Shown in pieces: positions 1 through 7,769 of a stretch of 13,260 nt of DNA. The stretch spans positions 1-13,260 of the forward strand of contig CAKPSA010000028.1 in assembly GCA_934183145.1 (NCBI GenBank), written 5' to 3'. Both the position numbers and the translations under genes were made by a program. The first letter of the stretch is position 1; every line of letters begins with the position of its first letter. The stretch is from an uncultured Veillonella sp. Its GTDB lineage: Bacteria; Bacillota; Negativicutes; Veillonellales; Veillonellaceae. Under the pieces are notes generated by a model that was not told where the DNA came from, did not search any database, and saw nothing but the letters and a program-made list of their open reading frames with translations.

Positions 1-498
1 ACTGAGCAAGCTATTACATATTGTGCATTCTTAAAAGAATGGTTTGAAGAACATAACATTGAAGTTATACGCACTGGATTACAAAGTAGTGAAGAGCTCG
101 ACTCGGGTAATAGCTTGATAGCCGGTCCCTATGAGCCAGCCATGGGTGAACTTGTCGTAAATGAACAGTATAAGCAGCGCATTGAGATGTGTATTGATGA
201 ACACTTTTCTTCAGAGCGTCGTTTAGGAAACCAGTATACATATCATGTTTTACCATCAGTTAATCACTATAGTCATAAGGTTGAATGTAGAACTGATGCG
301 AATAATACGAACAAGTTGGCAAAACATAAGATACTGATTTCTTATCCTAGAAACCTGACATCGAAGGTACGAGGCCTTAAAAATCGCAATATTTTATATT
401 TCCAAGAAACATATCCTCAATTTAGCATAGATTGGTGTGAAGATAGTACGAGAAATACTGTTCGTTGCTGTATTGATGGCCTACAATATGTGTTATAA
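1..498 (+). CDS. Radical SAM protein, Elp3-like (C-terminal part, 5' end outside window)
   Basis: The reading frame is open from the first base and stops at a TAA, leaving 165 residues of a C-terminus. The stretch VIRTGLQSSEEL followed by AGPYEPAMGELV resembles the conserved segment after the radical-SAM barrel in the Elp3-like family (COG1243 type) that Firmicutes often carry beside smc. The terminal part (S-K-VRGLKNRNILYF) also fits that family's tail. The iron-sulphur CX3CX2C motif would lie upstream and is not visible, so activity cannot be judged. Family members are assigned to radical-SAM chemistry, possibly tRNA modification, but the exact substrate is not established here. An in-frame TTG at 115 is not the start, because homologous-looking sequence continues upstream to the window edge. 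The gene ends 45 bases before smc with no terminator between, so they are probably co-transcribed. The family call rests on recognition of the tail only. Confidence 0.7.
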   Translation, partial: TEQAITYCAFLKEWFEEHNIEVIRTGLQSSEELDSGNSLIAGPYEPAMGELVVNEQYKQRIEMCIDEHFSSERRLGNQYTYHVLPSVNHYSHKVECRTDANNTNKLAKHKILISYPRNLTSKVRGLKNRNILYFQETYPQFSIDWCEDSTRNTVRCCIDGLQYVL

Positions 499-543
499 TA
501 AAAGATATGATTATTCGGGGTTGTTAGTAGAAAGGAGGCAGTC

Positions 544-3500
544 ATGCAATTACTTCGGTTAGAATTAAAGGGCTTTAAATCGTTTGCAGATAAGACGGTT
601 GTAAAATTCTCACCAGGAATGACTGCCGTTATTGGGCCTAACGGCAGTGGTAAAAGTAATATTACGGACGCTATGAAATGGGTTTTAGGGGAATCCAATG
701 TTCGTAATTTACGTGGTCAAAAAGCAGAGGATATCATCTTCTCTGGTACGGAAAAGCGCAAGCCTATGAGTGCTGCGGAGGTTACTCTTGTATTCGACAA
801 TAGTGACCAACAATTAGATGTAGATATGGCCGAGGTAGCTATTACACGTCGTATTTATCGTACTGGTGAAAGTGAATTCCTCATCAATAAGCGCTCTTGT
901 CGCTTAAAGGATATCCATCTTTTACTAGCTGACACAGGTCTTGGTAAAGACTCGATGGCCATTATCGGTCAGAACCGAATTGATGCCATCTTGAATTCTA
1001 AGCCTGAAGAACGCCGATTGATCTTCGAAGATGTAGCAGGTATTTCTCGTTTTAAAATCAATAAAGAAGATGCATTGCGTCGTATTGCTAGCACAGACCG
1101 TAACATGGAACGCGTACGCGACGTTATGGCTACAATTGAAGAACAACTTGGATCTTTATCTGAAAAGGCTGAAAAGACTAAGAAATATATGACCTTAAGT
1201 CGTACAAAGCGCGACTATGATGGGGCATTAGGCTATCATAATTACAAGACATCAGATCGTCTCTTAACGCGTTTTGAAAACGATAATATTGCTTTTAAGG
1301 ATGAAGAGATTGAGCTTCAAACGGAGTTGTCCAAATTAGAAGCTCGTCGTCATACATTGCAATCATCCTCTACTAAAGAGCAGGAGCAACTCAAGTTGTG
1401 GGAATCTCAGTATACGGAAAAGCAACGTGATGAAGAGCGTTTAGCAGGTCATTTACGTCTTTTAGAAGAACAGTTAAAGACTGCTCACCGTGAGCTAGAT
1501 GAAACATCTATGCGTATTAGCGAGTTGGAAGCTACGCAAAAGGGCGAAGAGCAACAATTACGTATTTTAAATCAATTGATTCAAGATGAAAGTGCGCAAC
1601 TAGTAGAGAAAGAATCTAAGCTAGAAGAGCTAGAAGCTAATTATAAAAAAGCTGTTGAAGATGTCGGTGCAGAACAAGCTAAGTTCCAATCCTTACAATC
1701 TAATCGAGAAGCATTTGAGCAACATCAATTAGAAATTGTGAGCGCTATTGAAACAGCAAAGGCTAGTATTCGTAGCTTAGAATCTCGTAAGGCTGAATCT
1801 GGAAAGCAATGTGAAGTTTTAAAGGTTGAAATAGCTCAAGTAGATAGTGAACTACAAGCAGCACGTGCTGAATATGAAACATTAGGTCAGCAATTTACTG
1901 CTATTTCTGCACAACGACAAGCCCTCGTTGATGGTGGTAAAGAAGCAGTTATACAAGCTCGTGAGGATCGCAAAGAGTTACAAAAACTTCGTACCCAAGA
2001 ACAACGTGCAAAAGGCCGTTTAGAGCTCTTAGCTCAATGGGAAGAACAGCATGAAGGTTACTTAGAAGGAACTAAGAATATTCTTAATGGTAAGGGTGCT
2101 TGGCGTGAACAGATTACGGGCGCCGTTGGTGATCTCTTTACAGTTGAGGACAAATATACGACAGCTATTGAAACTGCATTAGGCGGTAGTGTTAACCATG
2201 TTGTGACCACTACAGCTCGTGCTGCTGCAGAAGGTGTTAAGTATTTGAAATCTATTCAAGGTGGTCGTGTAACCTTCTTACCTATGGATTCTGTAAAAGG
2301 GAAACCGTATGATACGCCTGCTTTACATGAAAGTTGTGTCATAGGTACGGCTGTTGACTGTATCTCCTTTAATAATACATACGCTCATATTTTCCAATAT
2401 CTGTTAGGTCGTACGTTAGTAGTGTCCTCTATGGATGATGCCATTGAATTGCAGAAGAAATATAATCAGCAATTGCGTATCGTTACCCTTACAGGGGAAC
2501 AATTCCAACCAGGTGGTTCTTTAACAGGTGGTGCTACAAAGCGCAAGCGTGCCTCCGTATTGAGCCGTAAGGAAGAGGCTACTAGTCTTGAACAAGAGCT
2601 TGTACAAATTGAAGAACAAATCCGTTCTTTAACAGCTAGCTTAGAAAATCTAGAAAAACGGGTTGAAGAGGCTGAAAAAGAACGAGCTACCCTTGATGAA
2701 AGCTATCAACATACGAACTTACTCTATGTAGCGAGCGAAACAAAGGTACAAAATATACAAAATCAAATGGATCGTAAGAAACGTGTTCTTTCTGAAGAAG
2801 AGCAACGTTTAGTACAAATCGATATTGATTTAGCAACTACAACAGCTAACTTAAAAGACCAAGAAACAGCACTAGCTTCCTTACAAGAAAATCATGGTGT
2901 AGAGGGCAATCAAGGGACCTTGATGGAGCGATTAACTGTATTGCAAAAGATACAGCAAGAGGCGTATGAAGCTTTCACAGAAGCTCGTCTCACTTGTGAT
3001 ACGTTGCGACAAACCATTAAGGAACGTGGAACTCAACGGGAACAACGTAATCAATCTATTGCTAGCATTGTTGAGCGTCTAACGCCATTGCGTAATTTGC
3101 TAATCAGTACTACACAGCGCTGTGAAGAAGAGTTACCGAAGGCTAAAGAATTGGCAGAACGAGAGCTAGCTGCAGCTACAGCAGAGGTTGAACGTTTGCG
3201 TACTCTTCGTGACGAAGCTTATGATAAGACCTCTACAGGTCGTGAAGAATTAGAAGCTATCCTCAGTGATCAAGACCGTTTGAACCAACGCTATAAAGTG
3301 GTGCAAGGGCGACTCGTTGATATGGAAGGCAAGATTACCCGTCATCGCATGGATTGCGAACGCTTTGTAGAAGAGTTACAAGAGTTAGGCTTTACATTGG
3401 AAGATGCACAAGCCCTTCGTATTGAAGGCTCTGTCAGCGATTGGAAGGATGAACAAGCACGTTTGATGGCTGAAATTGCCGAGCTTGGTCCGGTCAATCC

Positions 3501-4098
3501 AAACGCCGTTGAGGAATATGAAGAAACTAAAGAACGCTATGATTTCTTAACTACACAATTGGCCGATTTAGATACGGCGAAGGAGCAATTGCAAGCGGTT
3601 ATTGTCGAAATGGATAAAGCTATGAGTACACAGCTATACGATGTACTAGATGTGGTAGGACGGAGATTCCAAGAGGTATTTAGTCAATTGTTTGGTGGTG
3701 GTACAGCCCAAATTGTTCTGACAGATCCAGAAAATATCTTGACTGGTGGTATCGACTTTTATATTCAGCCGCCAGGAAAGAAACGTCAACAATTGACCTT
3801 GTTATCTGGTGGTGAACGAGCCTTAACAGTTATTGCTTTATTATTCTCGTTCCTCGACTATCGCCCAGCTCCATTCTGTGTGCTTGACGAAGTTGACGCA
3901 GCCCTTGATGAAGCCAATGTAGAAAGATTTAGTTCTTACTTAAATCGAGTAAATAAAGAAACACAATTTATCGTAGTATCACACCGTAAAAAAACGATGG
4001 AAGCTGCCGAAGTATTACAGGGGGTAACCATGGTTGAACGGGGCGTATCGCGATTATTAACAGTAGCATTTGAAGATGTGAAGGAGGATCTCGCATAA
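544..4098 (+). CDS. smc: Chromosome segregation/condensation ATPase SMC
   Basis: SMC is the ATPase core of the bacterial condensin. Two SMC chains with ScpA and ScpB entrap and extrude DNA loops, aiding nucleoid compaction and origin segregation. The 1184-residue length is normal for the family. Visible parts in order: N-terminal ATPase half with Walker A GPNGSGKS at 31-38 and a Q-loop in IIGQNRIDAILNSKPEERR; a first long coiled coil (about 165-515); the hinge (about 520-665) with the glycine-rich GGSLTGGATKRK end; the second coiled coil; then the C-terminal half with ABC signature LSGGE at 1087-1091, Walker B ending in D1115-E1116, and the D-loop AALDEANV. The residue after the Q-loop glutamine is N, where many SMCs have G. 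The ATG start is fixed by AAAGGAGG at 531-538. The stop overlaps the ftsY start as TAATG. No frameshift or missing catalytic residue is apparent. scpA and scpB are not in the window. Confidence 0.98.
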   Translation: MQLLRLELKGFKSFADKTVVKFSPGMTAVIGPNGSGKSNITDAMKWVLGESNVRNLRGQKAEDIIFSGTEKRKPMSAAEVTLVFDNSDQQLDVDMAEVAITRRIYRTGESEFLINKRSCRLKDIHLLLADTGLGKDSMAIIGQNRIDAILNSKPEERRLIFEDVAGISRFKINKEDALRRIASTDRNMERVRDVMATIEEQLGSLSEKAEKTKKYMTLSRTKRDYDGALGYHNYKTSDRLLTRFENDNIAFKDEEIELQTELSKLEARRHTLQSSSTKEQEQLKLWESQYTEKQRDEERLAGHLRLLEEQLKTAHRELDETSMRISELEATQKGEEQQLRILNQLIQDESAQLVEKESKLEELEANYKKAVEDVGAEQAKFQSLQSNREAFEQHQLEIVSAIETAKASIRSLESRKAESGKQCEVLKVEIAQVDSELQAARAEYETLGQQFTAISAQRQALVDGGKEAVIQAREDRKELQKLRTQEQRAKGRLELLAQWEEQHEGYLEGTKNILNGKGAWREQITGAVGDLFTVEDKYTTAIETALGGSVNHVVTTTARAAAEGVKYLKSIQGGRVTFLPMDSVKGKPYDTPALHESCVIGTAVDCISFNNTYAHIFQYLLGRTLVVSSMDDAIELQKKYNQQLRIVTLTGEQFQPGGSLTGGATKRKRASVLSRKEEATSLEQELVQIEEQIRSLTASLENLEKRVEEAEKERATLDESYQHTNLLYVASETKVQNIQNQMDRKKRVLSEEEQRLVQIDIDLATTTANLKDQETALASLQENHGVEGNQGTLMERLTVLQKIQQEAYEAFTEARLTCDTLRQTIKERGTQREQRNQSIASIVERLTPLRNLLISTTQRCEEELPKAKELAERELAAATAEVERLRTLRDEAYDKTSTGREELEAILSDQDRLNQRYKVVQGRLVDMEGKITRHRMDCERFVEELQELGFTLEDAQALRIEGSVSDWKDEQARLMAEIAELGPVNPNAVEEYEETKERYDFLTTQLADLDTAKEQLQAVIVEMDKAMSTQLYDVLDVVGRRFQEVFSQLFGGGTAQIVLTDPENILTGGIDFYIQPPGKKRQQLTLLSGGERALTVIALLFSFLDYRPAPFCVLDEVDAALDEANVERFSSYLNRVNKETQFIVVSHRKKTMEAAEVLQGVTMVERGVSRLLTVAFEDVKEDLA

Positions 4099-5033
4099 TG
4101 GCATTCGGATTCTTTAATAAAATTAAAGAGGGCTTAGAAAAAACTCGTAAGTCCTTTGTAAAAAATGTAGAGACAGTTATCATTGGTTATGCAGAAATCG
4201 ATGATGATTTCCTAGATGATTTAGAAGCAGTTATGCTTACTAGTGACCTCGGTCCTAAGACGACAGAATACTTGATGAAAGAGATTCGTCGTGGTGTAAC
4301 AGAAGGTATTATCAACAATACTGGTGATGTAATGCCATTTATGGAAGACCGCATTACAGAAATGCTAGTTGACCAAGAGGACGAAATTACACTTCACCAT
4401 CCAGAGGTTATTCTTGTTGTGGGTGTAAACGGTGTTGGTAAAACTACGACCATTGCAAAATTGGCTAATTATTATACTAAAGAAGGTAAAAAGGTTATTA
4501 TCGCTGCAGGCGATACATTCCGTGCCGCTGCAGCTGACCAATTATCTATTTGGGCAGATCGCGTAGGTGTGCCTATCGTAAAACATAAAGAGGGGGCTGA
4601 TCCTGCAGCTGTTGTATACGATGCAATGGAAGCGGCAAAAGCTCGTAATGCAGACCTAGTTATCGTCGATACTGCAGGTCGTCTACACACTAAAGTTAAC
4701 CTTATGGAAGAACTTAAAAAGATGGGCCGTGTAGCGAATAACCACGTAGAAGGGGCTCCGCATCAAACATTGCTCGTTCTAGACGGTACTACAGGTCAAA
4801 ATGCAGTAAGTCAAGCTAAGCTATTTGGTCAAGCCGTACCAGTAAATGGTATTGTTGTTACTAAGTTAGACGGTACAGCAAAGGGCGGTGTAGTTATCTC
4901 AATTAAAGAGGAACTAGGCGTACCAGTGCGCTGGATTGGCGTTGGCGAAGGCATGGATGACTTGCGTCCATTTAATGCGAAAGAATTTGCTAATGCACTA
5001 TTTAATAAAGGAATGATTCAAGGTGACAAATAA
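4098..5033 (+). CDS. ftsY: Signal recognition particle receptor FtsY
   Basis: FtsY is the SRP-family GTPase that docks the SRP (Ffh/4.5S RNA)-ribosome complex at the membrane and SecYEG during co-translational insertion of membrane proteins. The 311-residue product has the short form usual in Gram-positives: no long acidic A domain, only a basic amphipathic N-terminal helix ([19 protein letters not shown]) suited to membrane contact. A helical N domain (about 20-95) precedes the G domain, with the P-loop GVNGVGKTT at 109-117, [11 protein letters not shown] from 139, DTAGRLH at 191-197 and the guanine-specificity motif TKLD at 255-258. It starts within the smc stop (TAATG), with AAGGAGG at 4081-4087 inside the end of smc serving as ribosome binding site, so its translation is coupled to smc. 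The smc-ftsY pairing is typical of Firmicutes. Confidence 0.98.
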   Translation: MAFGFFNKIKEGLEKTRKSFVKNVETVIIGYAEIDDDFLDDLEAVMLTSDLGPKTTEYLMKEIRRGVTEGIINNTGDVMPFMEDRITEMLVDQEDEITLHHPEVILVVGVNGVGKTTTIAKLANYYTKEGKKVIIAAGDTFRAAAADQLSIWADRVGVPIVKHKEGADPAAVVYDAMEAAKARNADLVIVDTAGRLHTKVNLMEELKKMGRVANNHVEGAPHQTLLVLDGTTGQNAVSQAKLFGQAVPVNGIVVTKLDGTAKGGVVISIKEELGVPVRWIGVGEGMDDLRPFNAKEFANALFNKGMIQGDK

Positions 5034-5406
5034 ATATAACCGGGAATTCTTACTTGAATATGTAGAATCTGAAAATAAAAAAAATGAATGTAATGTTAGC
5101 CTAGAAAATATGGAAAAGATTGTTAGCTTAATCGAGTATTTTGGCATTGAATTATATCGTCCTATTACAAGATTGCTACTTTCAAACTGGGAAGAGATTA
5201 CAGAACGTATTAATAACTATACTGAATCAGATTGGATGATGGCTGATGAAATTCAAAAGACTACGCCTACATTAGATCGATTCTCCATTGCTATGCTCAT
5301 TGAGGTCTTAGAGGGTGAAGATACGTTGAACCAAGCAGAAAATGCAGGTCGTCGTCTATCAGAGGAAGAGCTCAAAGCTATCCGTAAACATCAGGATGAA
5401 CAGTAA
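5023..5406 (+). CDS. Conserved-position hypothetical protein, 127 residues
   Basis: I do not recognise this protein. It is 127 residues, soluble by appearance (no signal peptide or membrane segment), mostly helical in character and acidic, with a charged end ([18 protein letters not shown]). It is not the YlxM helix-turn-helix protein that often follows ftsY in bacilli and clostridia; the YlxM pattern is absent. The start is a GTG at 5023 that overlaps the last 11 bases of ftsY, with a modest AAAGGA at 5008-5013 as ribosome binding site. A later in-frame ATG at residue 30 is a less likely alternative, as it lacks a clear binding site. The stop overlaps the uvrB start as TAATG. Reality as a gene is supported by a full open frame tightly packed between two certain genes on the same strand, with codon use like theirs. 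Function is unknown. Confidence 0.85.
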   Translation: MTNKYNREFLLEYVESENKKNECNVSLENMEKIVSLIEYFGIELYRPITRLLLSNWEEITERINNYTESDWMMADEIQKTTPTLDRFSIAMLIEVLEGEDTLNQAENAGRRLSEEELKAIRKHQDEQ

Positions 5407-7583
5407 TGAAACATAATACATATAATTACGAAGGGGGCCAACCATTTAAAGTGGAGGCGCCCTTTACGCCTACAGGGGACCAACCAACTGCCATACAATC
5501 TTTAACAGAAGGGATTGAACGCGGTGAATGGGCTCAAGTCTTGCTCGGTGCGACTGGTACAGGTAAGACCTTTACGATGGCTAAGGTTATCGAGGCGGTA
5601 CAGAAACCGACCTTGATTATTGCCCACAATAAAACATTGGCTGCTCAATTATGTAGTGAGTTTAAAAGTTTCTTCCCTAATAATGCGGTAGAATACTTTG
5701 TATCTTACTACGATTTCTATCAACCAGAAGCATATATTCCTTCTAGCGATACGTACATTGAGAAGGATGCGTCTATTAATGATGAAATCGATAAATTGCG
5801 ACATAGCGCTACAATGAGCCTTTTTGAACGACGCGATGTAATCATCGTTGCCTCTGTTAGCTGTATTTACGGCTTAGGTGACCCTGAGGACTACTCTGAA
5901 CTCGTATTGTCCTTGCGCTTAGGTCAGACGAAATCTCGTGATGAAATTCTGTCTAAACTCGTAGATATTCAATATACGAGAAATGATATGAACTTTATTC
6001 GTGGTACCTTCCGTGTACAGGGTGATACTATTGAGATTTTCCCTGCCGCTTATAGTGAAAGAGCTATTCGGGTGGAACTTTTCGGTGATGAAATCGATCG
6101 CCTCGTTGAGGTAGATGCTTTAACTGGTGAAGTGATTGCTGAACGTAAACACGTTGCAGTTTACCCAGCATCTCACTATGTAACAACGAAAGATAAGATG
6201 CGTATTGCTGTAGAGCGCATTGAAGCCGAATTAGATGAACAGTTAGCTAAGTTAAAAGCAGCTGACCGTTTACTTGAGGCGCAACGTCTTGAACAACGTA
6301 CGCGTTACGATATAGAAATGATGCAAGAAATGGGCTATTGCTCGGGCATCGAAAATTATTCCCGCCATATGTCTGAACGTAAGGCTGGAGAAGCTCCATA
6401 CACATTGATAGACTATTTCCCAGATGATTTTCTAATCATGGTGGATGAATCTCATGTAACGATTCCGCAAATTCGTGCCATGTATAATGGTGACCGTGCA
6501 CGTAAGGAATCACTTATTGAATATGGGTTCCGTTTACCATCTGCACTCGATAATAGACCGCTTCAATTCGATGAATTCGTAGAACGTATCAATCAAATCG
6601 TCTATGTATCAGCCACACCTGGTCCATATGAAATGGAAGTGGAAACGAATATTGCAGAACAAATTATTCGTCCTACAGGTTTATTAGATCCATCTATTGA
6701 AATTCGTCCTATTAAGGGACAAATGGATGATTTACTCGGCGAAATTCATAAGCGTGCAGCTAAGAATGAACGTGTTCTCGTTACGACCTTAACGAAGAAG
6801 ATGGCTGAGGACTTAACAGAATTCTTGAAGGAGATGGGTGTACGGGTTCGTTATCTTCATTCTGATATTATTACTATCGAGCGTGCTGAAATCATCCGTG
6901 ATTTACGGGCTGGTGTATTCGATGTACTGGTCGGTATTAACTTGCTCCGTGAAGGACTTGATATGCCAGAGGTTTCCTTGGTGGCTATCTTAGATGCGGA
7001 TAAGGAAGGTTTCTTACGTTCTGATACAGCTATGATTCAAACAATCGGTCGCGCCGCTCGTAATGTGAACGGTCACGTTATCATGTACGCTGACCGTGTA
7101 ACAGGTTCTATGCAACGTGCTATCGATGAAACAGATCGCCGTCGTGCTGTGCAAGAGGCTTATAATATTGAACATAATATTACGCCTAAATCTGTTTCTA
7201 AAGATGTAAAAGAACTTATTGAGTTGACGAAAATTGAAGAAGATATGGTTACCGATGGGAAGGACTTTTCACCGAAAAAGGGGAAAAAGAAATCCTCTAC
7301 ACCGGGAATGGACCATGGACACGAACCATATGCACAAGATACATCAACTCCTAAGGTGGCAGATATAACGCCAGAAGAGTTATTCAATAAAATTGAAGAA
7401 CTAGATCGTCAAATGAAGGCCGCTGCAAAGCAGCTTGAATTTGAAAAGGCCGCAAAGCTTCGCGACCAATTAGGGGAACTACGTCAACAATGGTCCGATA
7501 TGCATAGTGCAAGTGAAAGCAAGTTGAAAAAGCCTACATCTAGTAAGGGTAAAAAACGTACGAGTTCAAAGAGTAAATCTTAA
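5406..7583 (+). CDS. uvrB: Excinuclease ABC subunit B (UvrB)
   Basis: UvrB is the DNA damage-verifying helicase-fold ATPase of nucleotide excision repair. It is loaded by UvrA, inserts a beta-hairpin behind the lesion, then recruits UvrC. Seen here: GDQPTAI near the N-terminus; Walker A GATGTGKT at 48-55; the aromatic beta-hairpin [10 protein letters not shown] at 101-110, continuing into [13 protein letters not shown]; Walker B DESH at 347-350; helicase motif [11 protein letters not shown] at 545-553; and a C-terminal UVR motif at about 657-691 that contacts UvrC. The protein has 725 residues, about 60 more than usual. The extra is a lysine/serine-rich linker before the UVR motif (about 618-655) and a basic serine/lysine tail (about 703-725). 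The ATG shares its A with the preceding stop (TAATG) and has only a weak binding site, which points to translational coupling to the unknown gene upstream. No promoter of its own is visible. Confidence 0.98.
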   Translation: MKHNTYNYEGGQPFKVEAPFTPTGDQPTAIQSLTEGIERGEWAQVLLGATGTGKTFTMAKVIEAVQKPTLIIAHNKTLAAQLCSEFKSFFPNNAVEYFVSYYDFYQPEAYIPSSDTYIEKDASINDEIDKLRHSATMSLFERRDVIIVASVSCIYGLGDPEDYSELVLSLRLGQTKSRDEILSKLVDIQYTRNDMNFIRGTFRVQGDTIEIFPAAYSERAIRVELFGDEIDRLVEVDALTGEVIAERKHVAVYPASHYVTTKDKMRIAVERIEAELDEQLAKLKAADRLLEAQRLEQRTRYDIEMMQEMGYCSGIENYSRHMSERKAGEAPYTLIDYFPDDFLIMVDESHVTIPQIRAMYNGDRARKESLIEYGFRLPSALDNRPLQFDEFVERINQIVYVSATPGPYEMEVETNIAEQIIRPTGLLDPSIEIRPIKGQMDDLLGEIHKRAAKNERVLVTTLTKKMAEDLTEFLKEMGVRVRYLHSDIITIERAEIIRDLRAGVFDVLVGINLLREGLDMPEVSLVAILDADKEGFLRSDTAMIQTIGRAARNVNGHVIMYADRVTGSMQRAIDETDRRRAVQEAYNIEHNITPKSVSKDVKELIELTKIEEDMVTDGKDFSPKKGKKKSSTPGMDHGHEPYAQDTSTPKVADITPEELFNKIEELDRQMKAAAKQLEFEKAAKLRDQLGELRQQWSDMHSASESKLKKPTSSKGKKRTSSKSKS

Positions 7584-7597
7584 TTAGGTGTAACATG

Positions 7598-7629
7598 CAT
7601 TCATATATTGTAAAAATATTATCTGAATG
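7598..7629. repeat. Imperfect inverted repeat, uvrB-uvrA gap
   Basis: Arms CATTCA (7598-7603) and TGAATG (7624-7629) are exact reverse complements. Inside them ATATT (7605-7609) and AATAT (7615-7619) also pair. It lies 15 bases after the uvrB stop. No T-run follows, so it does not look like an intrinsic terminator. The sequence is very AT-rich and some palindromes are expected by chance. Confidence 0.4.
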
Positions 7630-7639
7630 TAATAAATCT

Positions 7640-7653
7640 AATCTATATAGATT
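7640..7653. repeat. Perfect 14-bp palindrome AATCTATATAGATT
   Basis: The 14 bases equal their own reverse complement with no spacer, the form expected of a homodimer operator, although AT-rich DNA can produce this by chance. The core TATATAG recurs at 7672-7678 within the next inverted repeat. No known operator consensus is recognised. Confidence 0.45.
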
Positions 7654-7662
7654 GTAAGAAAA

Positions 7663-7688
7663 CACATAGATTATATAGACTATATGTG
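7663..7688. repeat. Inverted repeat CACATA...TATGTG
   Basis: Six-base arms at 7663-7668 and 7683-7688 flank a 14-base AT-rich centre. It sits between two further palindromes and shares TATATAG with the one before it. Confidence 0.35.
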
Positions 7689-7690
7689 CG

Positions 7691-7708
7691 ATAATATACA
7701 TATATTAT
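7691..7708. repeat. Inverted repeat ATAATATA-CA-TATATTAT
   Basis: Eight-base perfect arms are separated by two bases. GATAAT at 7690-7695 could also serve as a -10 element for uvrA, but no convincing -35 lies 16-18 bases upstream. Palindrome and promoter readings are both possible. Confidence 0.35.
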
Positions 7709-7723
7709 TTCATGTTAGTAAAC

Positions 7724-7755
7724 AGAGAGATGATGCCATTTGGTATCATCTCTTT
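7724..7755 (+). terminator. Strong hairpin directly before uvrA (terminator or leader element)
   Basis: AGAGATGATGCC (7726-7737) pairs with GGTATCATCTCT (7742-7753) through an ATTT loop. All 12 positions pair, one as G-U, and two more weak pairs extend the base to 7724 and 7755. Only a short T stretch (TTT, then AAATA) follows, weaker than the run after uvrC. It may end the smc-uvrB transcript imperfectly. Alternatively, because it finishes about 5 bases before the uvrA ribosome binding site (GGGA around 7761), it may act as a leader structure tuning uvrA translation. The stem is certain; the role is inferred. Confidence 0.55.
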
Positions 7756-7769
7756 AAATAGGGAACATA

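Noticed and set aside
115..117. TTG as the start of a 127-residue protein at the left edge
   Set aside because: The frame is open to base 1 and the upstream residues belong to the same radical-SAM-like tail, so this is a truncated gene, not a small one.
417..698. Minus-strand open frames such as this one, and those inside smc, ftsY, uvrB, uvrA and uvrC
   Set aside because: They lie opposite certain genes, have no recognisable motifs or ribosome binding sites, and show compositions typical of antisense shadows.
544..4098. SMC as a Rad50/RecN-like or plasmid-borne MukB-like protein
   Set aside because: Length, hinge with GG motifs, canonical N- and C-terminal ATPase halves and the ftsY neighbour all identify ordinary chromosomal SMC.
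7584..7769. LexA/DinR SOS box or clear sigma-A promoter before uvrA
   Set aside because: By eye I found no match to the CGAAC-N4-GTTC type box. GATAAT at 7690 and TTGTAA at 7652 are not spaced to form a promoter together. A motif scan could still find a divergent box.
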